Notes: a model not told the origin generated them from the sequence alone. A stretch of DNA of 64,000 nt from JAHFUI01 sp039931615 (GCA_039931615.1 JBDTRR010000011.1:41097-105096), one strand, 5' to 3'; positions 24,901-32,815 are shown, counted from the first letter of the stretch. Translations and numbers: made by a program.

Positions 24901-25920
24901 TCACCGCCGGCGGCCCGCGATCCAGTCTTGCTGCCGCTTTGCGATCGCGGCATCTCGTTGTATCGAGCGTTCTAAGGCCTTTGCCACATCCGGGTTCTGC
25001 ATCAACGCGGCAACCCGGGCAATCGTACGCTCATCGGCCTCGCCGTCCAGAAGACGGGATGCAATCGACACGTTCCATTCCGTATCGCCTTCGAACACGC
25101 GGCGCCCGATATCTGGCGTCGCATATCGCGGGGCCCCAAAGTATCCGGGCCAATCGGCGCCAGCGGCAATGCGGTATAGCTCAGGAAGGTCGCGAGCGGT
25201 GATGGACGGCGCCGTGGCGACCGACGATGGCACAAGGTCGGGACGAGCCGCCAGGACTCGACTGGTCTCGAGCAGCCCGGCATGCACGCTGAGACCTTCT
25301 TCATCGAGCGCCTCCTTCCTGGCGCTGGCCCTCATCGCCTCGACTCCCGGATCCGATCCGGTATCCAGTCCCGCAAGATTGACCATGCGACCCCCGTAGG
25401 TATCTCGAAAATACCTCCCGGCATCGTCAAGCGCCTGGTTGTGCTCCGGGCCGCCGTGCATGTGCACGAGAAAGATCCACCGAAAACCCTGCTCACCAAA
25501 CTCGTCGCCGAGATCCATGAAGATTGATCGCAGCGTCTCGGGGCGCACGGCGAACGTCCCCGGAAATGGAAGCTTCCCACCAACCGCATTCGCGCCGCCC
25601 GATCCCAACGGGATGGGCGGGAAGACGGCTGCCGTCCACCCCGGTCTGCGGGCGATCGCGGAAGCAAGGTCGGCTGTGTATCGTTCGTTCTGGTACCCGT
25701 CCGAGTACGACGGGAGGTATGGACCATGCTCCTCCATGATTCCGCCAGGGATGAGGAGCACCGTCCGCTCCCGATCGAGCGCGCGTATCCGGTCCGCGTT
25801 CATCTCGGCGAGTTGATACACCCGCGGCGAAGAAGAACTGGCCGAGCACGCGGAGTGAACCCCGCCGAAAGCCAGAAGCACTACGAGGATCCCCCTCGAT
25901 CGCCATGCGACTGCGGTCAT
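24901..25920 (-). CDS. creatininase-family exported hydrolase (integron cassette gene)
   Basis: 339 residues. A signal peptide ends near GVHSACSAS (possible lipoprotein). The creatininase fold follows, with the metal-site pattern EEHGPYLPSYSDG (Glu, His and Asp ligands) and a later HMHGGPEHNQAL segment. The family includes creatinine amidohydrolase and other metal-dependent amide hydrolases; exported versions are poorly characterised. ATG at 25920 follows GAGGTG. The cassette lies between attC sites 5 and 4. Confidence 0.88.
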   Translation of the reverse strand: MTAVAWRSRGILVVLLAFGGVHSACSASSSSPRVYQLAEMNADRIRALDRERTVLLIPGGIMEEHGPYLPSYSDGYQNERYTADLASAIARRPGWTAAVFPPIPLGSGGANAVGGKLPFPGTFAVRPETLRSIFMDLGDEFGEQGFRWIFLVHMHGGPEHNQALDDAGRYFRDTYGGRMVNLAGLDTGSDPGVEAMRASARKEALDEEGLSVHAGLLETSRVLAARPDLVPSSVATAPSITARDLPELYRIAAGADWPGYFGAPRYATPDIGRRVFEGDTEWNVSIASRLLDGEADERTIARVAALMQNPDVAKALERSIQRDAAIAKRQQDWIAGRRR

Positions 25921-25952
25921 CTGCACCTCTGTTTGTCTGTGAGACCCTGAAC

Positions 25953-26654
25953 TCACTCCATCTGAAGCAGGATCTCGGTGAAACCCTGCATCGGACGTGT
26001 CCGGCTAACGTGTCGCTTCAGCCGGCGCTTCACGATCGGATCAAGCGCCGTCGGCTGCAAGCGGGTGTTAGCCGGTCTTGATACGAGACGTAAGCCATCG
26101 CCGGGTCTGGCACCGGACTCCGCTTTCACGCGGGCCATGAGAACGTCGCAGCCAAGTATTCTGGCGATACTCGCGAACGTAGCGCGCTGCTTCTCTTTGA
26201 TCTCATCCTTGTCCTTCACTTCGACGAAGAAGCGATCGCCAGCCTCGCTGAACACGAACAGGTCTGGATCTCCGCCGCCTCGATTACCCGAGACGCTTCG
26301 CTTCAAGTCGTCGCACTCTCGATTCAAATCTGTGATCAGGGCCTCAGGGAACCACTGAAACATCCGTTGGAAGGCAGCATCCAGCCGACGACGCTTGCCG
26401 GCGTAGTGCGTGAGGATATACCCACCTTCGGTCGGCATGCCCGGATCTGAGATTAGCACTGAGAATCCCAGCGCCTTGAGTGAAGCGCGTACGGCCACCT
26501 CTGGAAACCGACCACGCTTATAGATGCCGTGCCACAGGCTCACCGAATACCCATTCTGGTGGAAGATCGAACTCCCGTCCCGTTCCTCGTACTTCTTTCG
26601 TTCGTCAGGATCGTACGGGACGATCAACTCAGCCTGTGCGCCCATAAACACCAT
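25953..26654 (-). CDS. PD-(D/E)XK (VRR-NUC-like) nuclease reading through its attC site
   Basis: 233 residues. The nuclease core is GGGDPDLFVF, then FFVEVKDKDEIKEKQ, giving the D-x-ExK catalytic pattern of VRR-NUC/PD-(D/E)XK enzymes. The N-terminal half (FPEVAVRASLKALGF, AFQRMFQWFPEALI) is unassigned. The C-terminal ~35 residues, beginning NTRLQPTALD, are the translated attC site, because the stop lies beyond it; this tail type is a hallmark of cassette genes. ATG at 26654 (or 26645); no strong ribosome-binding site. It may act in DNA repair or in defence. Confidence 0.82.
   Translation of the reverse strand: MVFMGAQAELIVPYDPDERKKYEERDGSSIFHQNGYSVSLWHGIYKRGRFPEVAVRASLKALGFSVLISDPGMPTEGGYILTHYAGKRRRLDAAFQRMFQWFPEALITDLNRECDDLKRSVSGNRGGGDPDLFVFSEAGDRFFVEVKDKDEIKEKQRATFASIARILGCDVLMARVKAESGARPGDGLRLVSRPANTRLQPTALDPIVKRRLKRHVSRTRPMQGFTEILLQME
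26003..26073 (-). repeat. attC site 4
   Basis: 71 bp. Minus-strand boxes GGCTAAC and GTTAGCC; arms TTGCAGCCGACGGCGCTT and AAGCGCCGGCTGAAG. It overlaps the 3' end of the nuclease coding sequence. Confidence 0.87.
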
Positions 26655-26669
26655 TATTTTCACTCGTCC

Positions 26670-26738
26670 GGCTAACGTGAGCGCTGAGCCGCGGCGTCTA
26701 CTTGCGCCCACGCCGACGGCTCCAGCGCGTTGTTCGGC
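26670..26738 (-). repeat. attC site 3
   Basis: 69 bp. Minus-strand boxes GCCGAAC and GTTAGCC; arms CGCTGGAGCCGTCGGCGT and ACGCCGCGGCTCAGCG. It follows the coiled-coil cassette gene by 12 bp. Confidence 0.87.
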
Positions 26739-26749
26739 GGCGGAATGAG

Positions 26750-27199
26750 CTACGCCTCTTCGCCGGGACCAGGATGATGCGCCAGTCTTTCTGACCGCAA
26801 GCGCCATCCGAGTTCTTGAAAATCCCGCGCCTTTGTTCGAGCAGCTTCGATCTCGCGTTCGCAGGCACGAGCCACAGCATGACGGAGGCCCTGAAGACCC
26901 CCCTCCAATTCGTCCAGCAACCGGCGCAGTTCGTCAGCCACGGCCTCTGCAGAGGATGCCTCGCCACGCATGGCGTTGTGAATATCGCTACTCTGACGTG
27001 TAAGCAAGCGCGCGATGGCAATGAGATCCGCCAGATGCCCAAGTGGACCGTGATCTATCGAGATCCGCGGTTCATCGCCGTCGATTAGTCTAAGAAGATC
27101 CACACCGTGCGGAATGGAACCGTCCTTGGCCTCAAAGACTTGGCGCAGATGCGGATAGCCTCGCCAGAAGCGGCTACGATACCCCTCGTCGGTCAGCAT
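26750..27199 (-). CDS. coiled-coil hypothetical protein (integron cassette gene)
   Basis: 149 residues from ATG at 27199, which has AGAGG upstream (an ATG at 27256 would add 19). Opens MLTDEGYRSRFWRGYPHLRQ, has DEPRISIDHGPLGHLADLIA, then a long charged helix (AVADELRRLLDELEGGLQGL and ACEREIEAARTKARDFQEL) likely to form a coiled coil. I recognise no family. It sits between attC sites 3 and 2. Cassette genes of unknown function are the rule in environmental integrons. Confidence 0.7.
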   Translation of the reverse strand: MLTDEGYRSRFWRGYPHLRQVFEAKDGSIPHGVDLLRLIDGDEPRISIDHGPLGHLADLIAIARLLTRQSSDIHNAMRGEASSAEAVADELRRLLDELEGGLQGLRHAVARACEREIEAARTKARDFQELGWRLRSERLAHHPGPGEEA

Positions 27200-27274
27200 T
27201 CTAAAGGTCCTCTCACCCTCGTGGTTCTGCTGTTGGCGCCCGTGGGCGCCAACCATTCTGCTTCGTGTCTGTCC

Positions 27275-27360
27275 GCCGAACGTTCCGCCTGAGCCGCGCT
27301 CCCGTAGCGACATGATCGCACAACACGTCAGGACGCGTCGGCTCGAGGCGGATGTTAGCC
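27275..27360 (-). repeat. attC site 2
   Basis: 86 bp. Minus-strand boxes GGCTAAC and GTTCGGC; arms CCGCCTCGAGCCGACGCG and CGCGGCTCAGGCGG flanking a longer loop. It is the 3' site of the GIY-YIG-like cassette and overlaps the end of that pseudogene. Confidence 0.86.
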
Positions 27361-27850
27361 AGCGTCTTGCCCCTTGCCCTCGTAGACAGGCCGAAGCCAA
27401 CACTGAAGAAAGGCTTCAGCAAGATCCAGTGCGCAGGCGGGGGCGGAGGTCGGCAGAAACAGATGAAGCCGCGCCGTGTTTTTCTCAAGCCAACTGCCGA
27501 TCGAAGTGATATCAAGCATCGCGACTTCGACCCGACGTTCCTGTGCAACCAGTTCGATCATTCGACTCCGGTCCTTAATGATCGACTTGGCCAGAGCACT
27601 GAGTGCCTGATCACCGTAGTGCTGAACTCGTGAACCTGGCCTTGGTCTTGGGACCGGCCTTCCCGACCTTGAGACACCCTTCGCCCAGAAGAAAGCAATA
27701 CACGGCTTGCTTTCCCAACGGGAGCGACCTGGGTCGTTGATGCGGAGCCACAATCAGTTCCACTAGGACATCGCTAGGATGAAGTTCGAGTCGGGCAAGC
27801 TGTGCCGCCCTAACGAAAGCTTCCTTGAGTCCGTCTGTATTTAGGGTCAT
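27355..27850 (-). pseudogene. GIY-YIG-like protein gene with one frameshift (integron cassette gene)
   Basis: ATG at 27850 opens a frame of 79 codons with LVELIVAPHQRP and AVYCFLLGEGCLKVGKAGPK, resembling GIY-YIG-like nuclease-fold proteins. After KARFTS the frame ends, but the continuation is in another frame: VQHYGDQALSALAKSIIKDR, then IGSWLEKNTARLHLFLP and LAEAFLQCWLRPVYEGKGQ. A single-base shift near 27625 separates the halves, so the gene is broken unless it is recoded. It is the first cassette with an ORF next to the integrase end. Confidence 0.72.
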
Positions 27851-27866
27851 AGCTCGCTATCTGTCT

Positions 27867-27908
27867 GGCTAACGTTGTATAACCGGACGGCGCCAACAGG
27901 TGTTACGC
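27867..27908 (-). repeat. attC-like site 1 (short, degenerate)
   Basis: 42 bp with minus-strand boxes GCGTAAC and GTTAGCC but only weak internal complementarity (GGCGCCG with CCGG). It borders the GIY-YIG-like cassette on the integrase side and may be a truncated attC. Confidence 0.5.
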
Positions 27909-28252
27909 CTGCCACTCGCCGAGGAAATGCCGCGGGCGCCAATCCGTATCCGTGCAATCCTTCCTGATGCCTTGACGTCGATCAACTGCTTTCGTGAGAA
28001 CAATTACCAGCGCTCCTTGCCACTGTGCCGATGAATGGCGGCCGGCGGTCAATGACCGGAAACCGCGATTTATGACGCGAGCGCCAATTGTGCCGGCCCC
28101 TGACGCCTGGAGTTGTCCAACGTTCTGTTTGAAATCGAGCCGGGCGGCGCCTCATTCGGCGCCAAGGCTGGAAGTGTGGTTCGCGCCGTCACTTGCGGCT
28201 ACATTGTCGGGATGGCATGAAGGTTGTCCGCAAACCGCGGGAGGGAGCGACC
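27909..28252. other. gene-free region between array and integrase; possible attI
   Basis: No open frame is convincing. In an integron this space holds attI and the cassette promoter. The sequence GTCCAAC at 28115-28121 (minus strand GTTGGAC) fits the core-site consensus exactly and lies about 130 bp before the integrase start, so it is a candidate attI core. No clear promoter could be assigned. Confidence 0.45.
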
Positions 28253-29026
28253 GTGCGGGACCTCGAAGCATCGCTGCAGCAGTTTGGGGAGTTCGTCCTA
28301 AGAGCCAAGCTCGTCAAGGACAAGGCGGCGCCGTTCTGCGTGCGGTAGGTTCGTCGCTTTCTGACGCGTCCAGCGTCTGACGAACCCGTGGCAGAGCAGG
28401 TGCGCCAGTTCTGCGAAGAGCTGGAACGCGACGCGGCCTGCCAGGACTGGCAAGTGCGTCAGGCTGAGCACGCCTTGCGGATCTACTTCGTCGACTTCCT
28501 GCAGCGAACGGACTGGCATCGCCGTCCCATCAGCAAGGTGGTGGACGAGAACGGCGGGACGGATCCGTTGGCGGCGCTCGAGCAACTGCGCACGCGCATC
28601 AGAACTCGACACTACTCCTATCGTACGGAGTGCAGCTACGCCGACTGGGTCCGGCGTTTTCTCGGCTACTTCTCCGAGCGCCAGGACAGTCCACACCCCC
28701 GTGTCGATTCGGAATCGGTCCGCGATTTCCTCAGCCACCTGGCGGTGCGCCGACAGGTCTCCGCGAGCACCCAGAATTCACGACCTTCGGCACGAAGGGG
28801 CTCGCGGCTGATCGAGGCCGGTTGGCCGGTCCACCACGTCCAGCACATGCTCGGCCACGCGTCGCTTCAGCAGACCAGCACGTACCTCAATGCCACGCTT
28901 CGCGGACTACACGATCGATGCGGAATCTTGATCGATCCCGCCCCGCTTGCAAGCACGCCCTCCCGCGGCCTCCGGCCTGCTCGCAAGCAGGCTCCCGCCC
29001 AAGACGGGAAGTCCTTGCTTCACTGA
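28253..29026 (+). pseudogene. intI: integron-integrase (IntI-like tyrosine recombinase) pseudogene
   Basis: GTG at 28253 follows GGGAGGGAG. The frame reads FGEFVLRAKLVKDKAAPFCV then a TAG at 28346-28348 where family members have Trp (xVRWVRRFL). It continues with DWQVRQAEHALRIYF and RIRTRHYSYRTECSYADWVR, the N-terminal part of long integron integrases. After ASTQN the middle of the catalytic domain is deleted, and the sequence resumes as IHDLRHEG in one frame and SRLIEAGWPVHHVQHMLGHA in another. The first catalytic Arg region is gone. The nonsense codon, deletion and frameshift together make it non-functional. The C-terminal piece is closer to phage-type integrases, so a chimera is possible. 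Confidence 0.85.
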
Positions 29027-29030
29027 TTGC

Positions 29031-29113
<83 letters not shown>

Positions 29114-29123
29114 GAACGAGTTC

Positions 29124-29151
29124 TCAATTTACAATTCTTGAATTGTAAATT
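29124..29151. terminator. palindrome between tRNA-Val and tRNA-Asp
   Basis: CAATTTACAATTC, TT, GAATTGTAAATTG: a perfect 13-bp AT-rich inverted repeat in the spacer between the two minus-strand tRNA genes. It may be an RNA-processing hairpin, since both tRNAs are probably on one transcript. Its AT content stands out against the GC-rich surroundings. Confidence 0.5.
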
Positions 29152-29155
29152 GACC

Positions 29156-29227
29156 TGGGCGGTACAGGATTCGAACCTGTGACAGCCGGCGTGTAAAGCC
29201 GGTGCTCTACCACTGAGCTAACCGCCC
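29156..29227 (-). tRNA. tRNA-Val (TAC)
   Basis: 72 nt without encoded CCA. Acceptor GGGCGGT pairs with ACCGCCC. The anticodon stem CCGGC/GCCGG encloses TTTACAC with anticodon TAC. T arm ACAGGTTCGAATCCTGT. Confidence 0.96.
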
Positions 29228-29264
29228 TCACCGTAGCGGCCCAGCTGTCCGCCAGAACCGTCAC

Positions 29265-29270
29265 ATTATA
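29265..29270 (-). promoter_or_regulatory. -10 box for the tRNA-Val/tRNA-Asp unit
   Basis: Minus-strand TATAAT about 40 bp upstream of tRNA-Val. No good -35 hexamer at standard spacing was found, so the promoter is only partly supported. Confidence 0.4.
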
Positions 29271-29311
29271 CGCTACGCATCGTCTGTAACGCGAGTTGTG
29301 GCTGCCCCACC

Positions 29312-29618
29312 TCACACCGCGCTGCCGGCGGACCTCGAAAAGACGCCGAACGCCGACGCCAGCAGGAAGATGTCGGCGGCGCTGAACACGCGCTGCACGT
29401 CGTCGCGCCAGCCGAGCCCGATGAAGCCGCGCTGCCGCGGCAGCTGCTCGGTCCCCTTGCCGAGCGCGACGGTGACGACGCTCGGGATGTCGCGCCACCG
29501 CGGCGAGGACGCCGTCCCAGTTCTTCATCGGATCGACGCGCGCCGCCATCACCACCATGATCGCATCGTCCGGCACGCCCATGCTGCTGCGCAAGACCTG
29601 ACCGATCGGGTCCACGCC
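29312..29618 (-). pseudogene. fragment of a group 1 glycosyltransferase
   Basis: Minus-strand frames contain GVPDDAIMVVMAARVDPMKN then, in another frame, SVVTVALGKGTEQLP and GLGWRDDVQRVFSAADIFLL followed by a stop at 29312. These are consecutive parts of a GT-B glycosyltransferase C-terminal domain separated by a frameshift, and the N-terminal domain and the normal C-terminus are missing. It lies between the tRNA pair and the heptose operon and may mark an older insertion or deletion scar. Confidence 0.65.
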
Positions 29619-29665
29619 ATCTCGAATCGCAGGGTACCGCGGCGGTACCGTTTCGTATCCGTCTG

Positions 29666-30223
29666 CTAGCTGTGACGCGCCGCCTTCCAGGCGAGCAGCA
29701 GCATCGCCACCGCCAGCCCGATCAGCGCGCGATATTCGTGATTCGCCCGCGCCTGCGCCAGGCTGAACCGTCGATCCGGATCACCCGATCGGTTGGCGGC
29801 CGCGTCCCCGCTCCGGTAGCGATCGTAGGAATCGCCGAACGTCCGGCGGAGGAACCCTTCCTCGGTCCTGGCGGCGACCGTCAGCGTGACGATCAGGTAG
29901 ACCGCGATCAGCGCGGCGACGATGGCGCGGGCAGAGGCAATGGCGAGCCCGGCGCCCATCACGCTCGAGCCGACGTAAAGCGGGTGCGCGGTCCATCGGT
30001 ACGGCCCCGACGAGGTGACCTCGCGCGACTTGCGGAGGTGACCCGCCGCCCAGATCCGGAGCGACTCGCCGAGACACGCCACCGCCCCGCCCGCCATCAC
30101 CGAGCCGGCCGTCGGCTCGGCCAGCCACAGGACCAGCGCGCCGGAGGCGAAGCCGAGGGCGACGCGCAGCCGCGCCAGCCGCGCCAGCGCGCGCCCGGTC
30201 CAGGACCGCGACGGATCAGACAT
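29666..30223 (-). CDS. isoprenylcysteine carboxyl methyltransferase (ICMT)-like membrane protein
   Basis: 185 residues with four to five hydrophobic helices and the C-terminal signature SGPYRWTAHPLYVGSSVMGAG followed by EEGFLRRTFGDSYDRYR, as in ICMT/PEMT-type membrane methyltransferases. Bacterial members act on unknown lipid or small-molecule substrates. Its ATG overlaps the waaC end by 8 bp, so it is the last gene of the leftward heptose operon and may modify an LPS or lipid component. Confidence 0.82.
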   Translation of the reverse strand: MSDPSRSWTGRALARLARLRVALGFASGALVLWLAEPTAGSVMAGGAVACLGESLRIWAAGHLRKSREVTSSGPYRWTAHPLYVGSSVMGAGLAIASARAIVAALIAVYLIVTLTVAARTEEGFLRRTFGDSYDRYRSGDAAANRSGDPDRRFSLAQARANHEYRALIGLAVAMLLLAWKAARHS

Positions 30224-31259
30224 GACGATCCAATGGATGGTCGCCGGCCGCCAGACGTCGATCGACGGCGTCGGCCATCTCGGCGACCGGGATGTCGAGC
30301 AGACACATCGTCGGCAGCCGGCAGCGGCGCAGGTGATGGCACTGGCAGATGCCGTCGCGCGTCACCGTCACGTCGTCAAGCGACCACGGGCCGTTGCGGG
30401 TCGGCCGGGTCGGTCCGAAAATGCCGACGACCGGTGTGCCGACCGCGGCCGCGATGTGGGTCGGGCCGGTATCGCCGGACACCATGACCACGGCGCCCCG
30501 AGCCAGCGCGACCAGATCGGCAATCGCGGCGGGCGGCGAGACCAGCGCCGCGCCGCCGGCGTGGGCGACAATCTCCTCGGCCAGCCGCCGCTCGTCGCCG
30601 GCCCACAGGGCGATCGACGTCAGCCCGTGCCGCTGCCGCAGCAGCGCGGCGAGCTGACCGAATCGCGCCGGCGGCCAGCGCTTGTTCGGCCACTGCGCGC
30701 CCGGATTGAGCAGCGCGTAGCGGCCGCCGGTCTGCTCGCCGACCGCCCGTGCGACCGCCGAGTCGACCTGGTCGATCGGAAACTCGGGGGCGGTGGCGAA
30801 GATGCCGAGCGGCTGCAGCAGACCGAGGTTGATCTCCACGACGTGGCGGGTCTCGGCCGGATCGTAGATGCCGCCGCAGCCGGGATCATAGACGTCGGTG
30901 TAGAACGGCCGCGCCAACCGCTCGCGCAGATACGACGCCGCGAAACCGATGACCCTCGACGCACCCGAACCGCGGGCCAGGAGCGCCGACTTGAGCAGGC
31001 CCTGCAGATCGATCGTCACGTCGTAGCGCGAGCGGCGCAGCGCCCGAACCGCCGCCAGCAGCGTGCGGCCCTGCCTGGCGCCGGCTTCGAGAACGAGCCG
31101 GCGATCGATGACAGACACCAGATCGAGCACCGCGCGGTGACGCGCACTGACCAGCCAGTCGATGCGGGCCGCGGGAAACGCCCGGCGCAGGGCCGCCGCC
31201 ACCGGAATGGCATGGACCACGTCGCCGAGCGCGCCAAGGCGGACAATCAGGACCTTCAC
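30216..31259 (-). CDS. waaC: LPS heptosyltransferase I
   Basis: 347 residues, GT9 family. N-terminal VLIVRLGALGDVVHAIPVAA and the ADP-heptose pocket MVSGDTGPTHIAAAVGTPVVG are diagnostic, with NPGAQWPNKRWPP in the linker. It adds the first heptose to Kdo of the LPS inner core at the cytoplasmic face. It follows rfaE2 by 62 bp and overlaps the ICMT-like gene. Assignment as heptosyltransferase I rather than II rests on the C-terminus and on the presence of a separate waaF-like gene in the operon. Confidence 0.9.
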   Translation of the reverse strand: MKVLIVRLGALGDVVHAIPVAAALRRAFPAARIDWLVSARHRAVLDLVSVIDRRLVLEAGARQGRTLLAAVRALRRSRYDVTIDLQGLLKSALLARGSGASRVIGFAASYLRERLARPFYTDVYDPGCGGIYDPAETRHVVEINLGLLQPLGIFATAPEFPIDQVDSAVARAVGEQTGGRYALLNPGAQWPNKRWPPARFGQLAALLRQRHGLTSIALWAGDERRLAEEIVAHAGGAALVSPPAAIADLVALARGAVVMVSGDTGPTHIAAAVGTPVVGIFGPTRPTRNGPWSLDDVTVTRDGICQCHHLRRCRLPTMCLLDIPVAEMADAVDRRLAAGDHPLDRHV

Positions 31260-31321
31260 GGTGTGTGATCGCAGGACATCGGGAGATCAGGTCAAGGACG
31301 CCGGGGTTGTCGACAGCTAGA

Positions 31322-31792
31322 TCACCGGCCGCTCAATCGCGCCACGAAATCGCTGGTCGAATGGCGCTTCTCGTCGCCGACGATGACGGTCCGTCCGCCG
31401 TAGGCCTGGACGACCACGCGTTCCGGAACCGATTCCACCGTGTAGTCGGGCCCCTTGCAGTGGGCGTCCGGCTGCAGGAGCAGCAGCAGATGATCGACGG
31501 TGGGATCGCTGAACACGATCACGTAGTCGACCACTTGAAGAGCCGCCAGGATTTCCGCCCGCTCCGATGCCGGCATGATCGGCCGGCCGGCCCCCTTCAG
31601 GGCCACCACCGTTCGATCGTCGTTCACCGCCACGATCAGACGATCGGCCTCGGCGGCCGCGCCGCGCAGGTAGCGGACGTGGCCGACGTGCAGCAGATCG
31701 AAGCAGCCGTTGGCCAGCGCAATCCGGCGGCCCGCCGCCCGATCGCGCGCCACCGCCTGCACCAGTTCCGCCTCAGAAAGGATTTGTCCCAC
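31322..31792 (-). CDS. rfaE2: D-glycero-beta-D-manno-heptose 1-phosphate adenylyltransferase
   Basis: 156 residues. Nucleotidyltransferase motif ANGCFDLLHVGHVRYL (HxGH) and the C-terminal signature DEKRHSTS. It attaches AMP to heptose-1-phosphate to give ADP-heptose. It is a separate gene from the kinase part, 3 bp downstream, unlike the fused HldE of enterobacteria. Confidence 0.95.
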   Translation of the reverse strand: MGQILSEAELVQAVARDRAAGRRIALANGCFDLLHVGHVRYLRGAAAEADRLIVAVNDDRTVVALKGAGRPIMPASERAEILAALQVVDYVIVFSDPTVDHLLLLLQPDAHCKGPDYTVESVPERVVVQAYGGRTVIVGDEKRHSTSDFVARLSGR

Positions 31793-31795
31793 GTT

Positions 31796-32815
31796 CTATG
31801 CCCGTCCGTCGCTGTCGCTGCCGATCGCGGCGCTCAGCTCGCGCGGTGAAACGGTCGCGGTCCCCCGCTTCATGACGACCAGGCCGCCGGCGTAATTGGC
31901 CAGCAGCGCCGCCTCGTGAAAGGTCGCCCCCGCCGCCAGGGCCAGTGCGAACGTGGCGATCACGGTGTCGCCCGCGCCGGTCACGTCCGCGACCTCGTCA
32001 GAGCCGACGATCGGAATGTGGATCGTCGATCGCCGCGGTTGGAACAGCGCCATGCCCCGGCTGCCGCGCGTGATCAGCACAGCGCCCGACCGCGTGCGCC
32101 GCAGGACTTCCCGGCCGGCCCGCTCCAGCACGTCGACGTCATCATCGATCCGGACGCCGAGCAGCTGCTCGACCTCCGACTCGTTCGGCGTGCAGGTCGT
32201 CATGCCCTGGTACTGGAACAGCTGGTAGCGGGAGTCGACCAGGAGCGGGATCCGCCGCTTCGCCTTCCCGGCGAGCGCGCGGCGGATCGTCTGCGCCAGC
32301 CCGGGCGTAATCAAGCCGGAACCATAATCGGACAGCACGACCGCGTCGCACTGCGCCAGGGCCGACGACACCTTGGCGGCAAACGCCCGGCTCACCGCCT
32401 CCGCGAGCGGCCACGCCGTATCGCGGTCGATGCGCACCACCTGCTGCTTGGCGGAGTGCACGCCGCCAGCGAGAATTCTCGTTTTTACCGGCGTCCGGTA
32501 CTGCCGCGCGCGCACGATGTGCGAGCGATCGACCCGGCGCGGCAGGCCGGTCATCAGGCGCCGACCTTCGGCGTCGCGGCCAACCAGTCCGGCGAGGACC
32601 GCCCGGCCGCCCAGCGCGGCGACGTTGCTGGCGGCGTTGCCGGCGCCGCCGGCGACCATCTCGGTCGCGTCGTACTTGAGGATCAGCACCGGCGCTTCGC
32701 GCGAGACGCGCGAGATCTCCCCGTAGATGAATTCGTCGGCGATGATGTCGCCGACGACCAGCACACGGCGGTCGCCGAAGCCGTCGATCAGGGCGAGCAG
32801 CCGTTCCTTCAGCAT
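31796..32815 (-). CDS. rfaE1: D-glycero-beta-D-manno-heptose-7-phosphate kinase
   Basis: About 339 residues, PfkB-family kinase. The N-terminus has VLVVGDIIADEFIYGEISRVSREAP, then the substrate motif GGAGNAASNVAALGG, and the C-terminal anion hole is DVTGAGDTVIATFALAL. ATG at 32815 overlaps the gmhB end by 7 bp; no clear ribosome-binding site, consistent with translational coupling. The longer open frame upstream is the gmhB region in another frame. Confidence 0.93.
   Translation of the reverse strand: MLKERLLALIDGFGDRRVLVVGDIIADEFIYGEISRVSREAPVLILKYDATEMVAGGAGNAASNVAALGGRAVLAGLVGRDAEGRRLMTGLPRRVDRSHIVRARQYRTPVKTRILAGGVHSAKQQVVRIDRDTAWPLAEAVSRAFAAKVSSALAQCDAVVLSDYGSGLITPGLAQTIRRALAGKAKRRIPLLVDSRYQLFQYQGMTTCTPNESEVEQLLGVRIDDDVDVLERAGREVLRRTRSGAVLITRGSRGMALFQPRRSTIHIPIVGSDEVADVTGAGDTVIATFALALAAGATFHEAALLANYAGGLVVMKRGTATVSPRELSAAIGSDSDGRA

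Noticed and set aside
22469..27908. Intergenic palindromes read as ordinary terminators
   Set aside because: They share end boxes (RYYYAAC/GTTRRRY), asymmetric arms and spacing after each ORF, and lack U-tracts; attC explains them better.
28388..29026. A functional 212-residue integrase starting at 28388
   Set aside because: Similarity continues upstream through the TAG to 28253, and the catalytic middle is missing, so this is a pseudogene.
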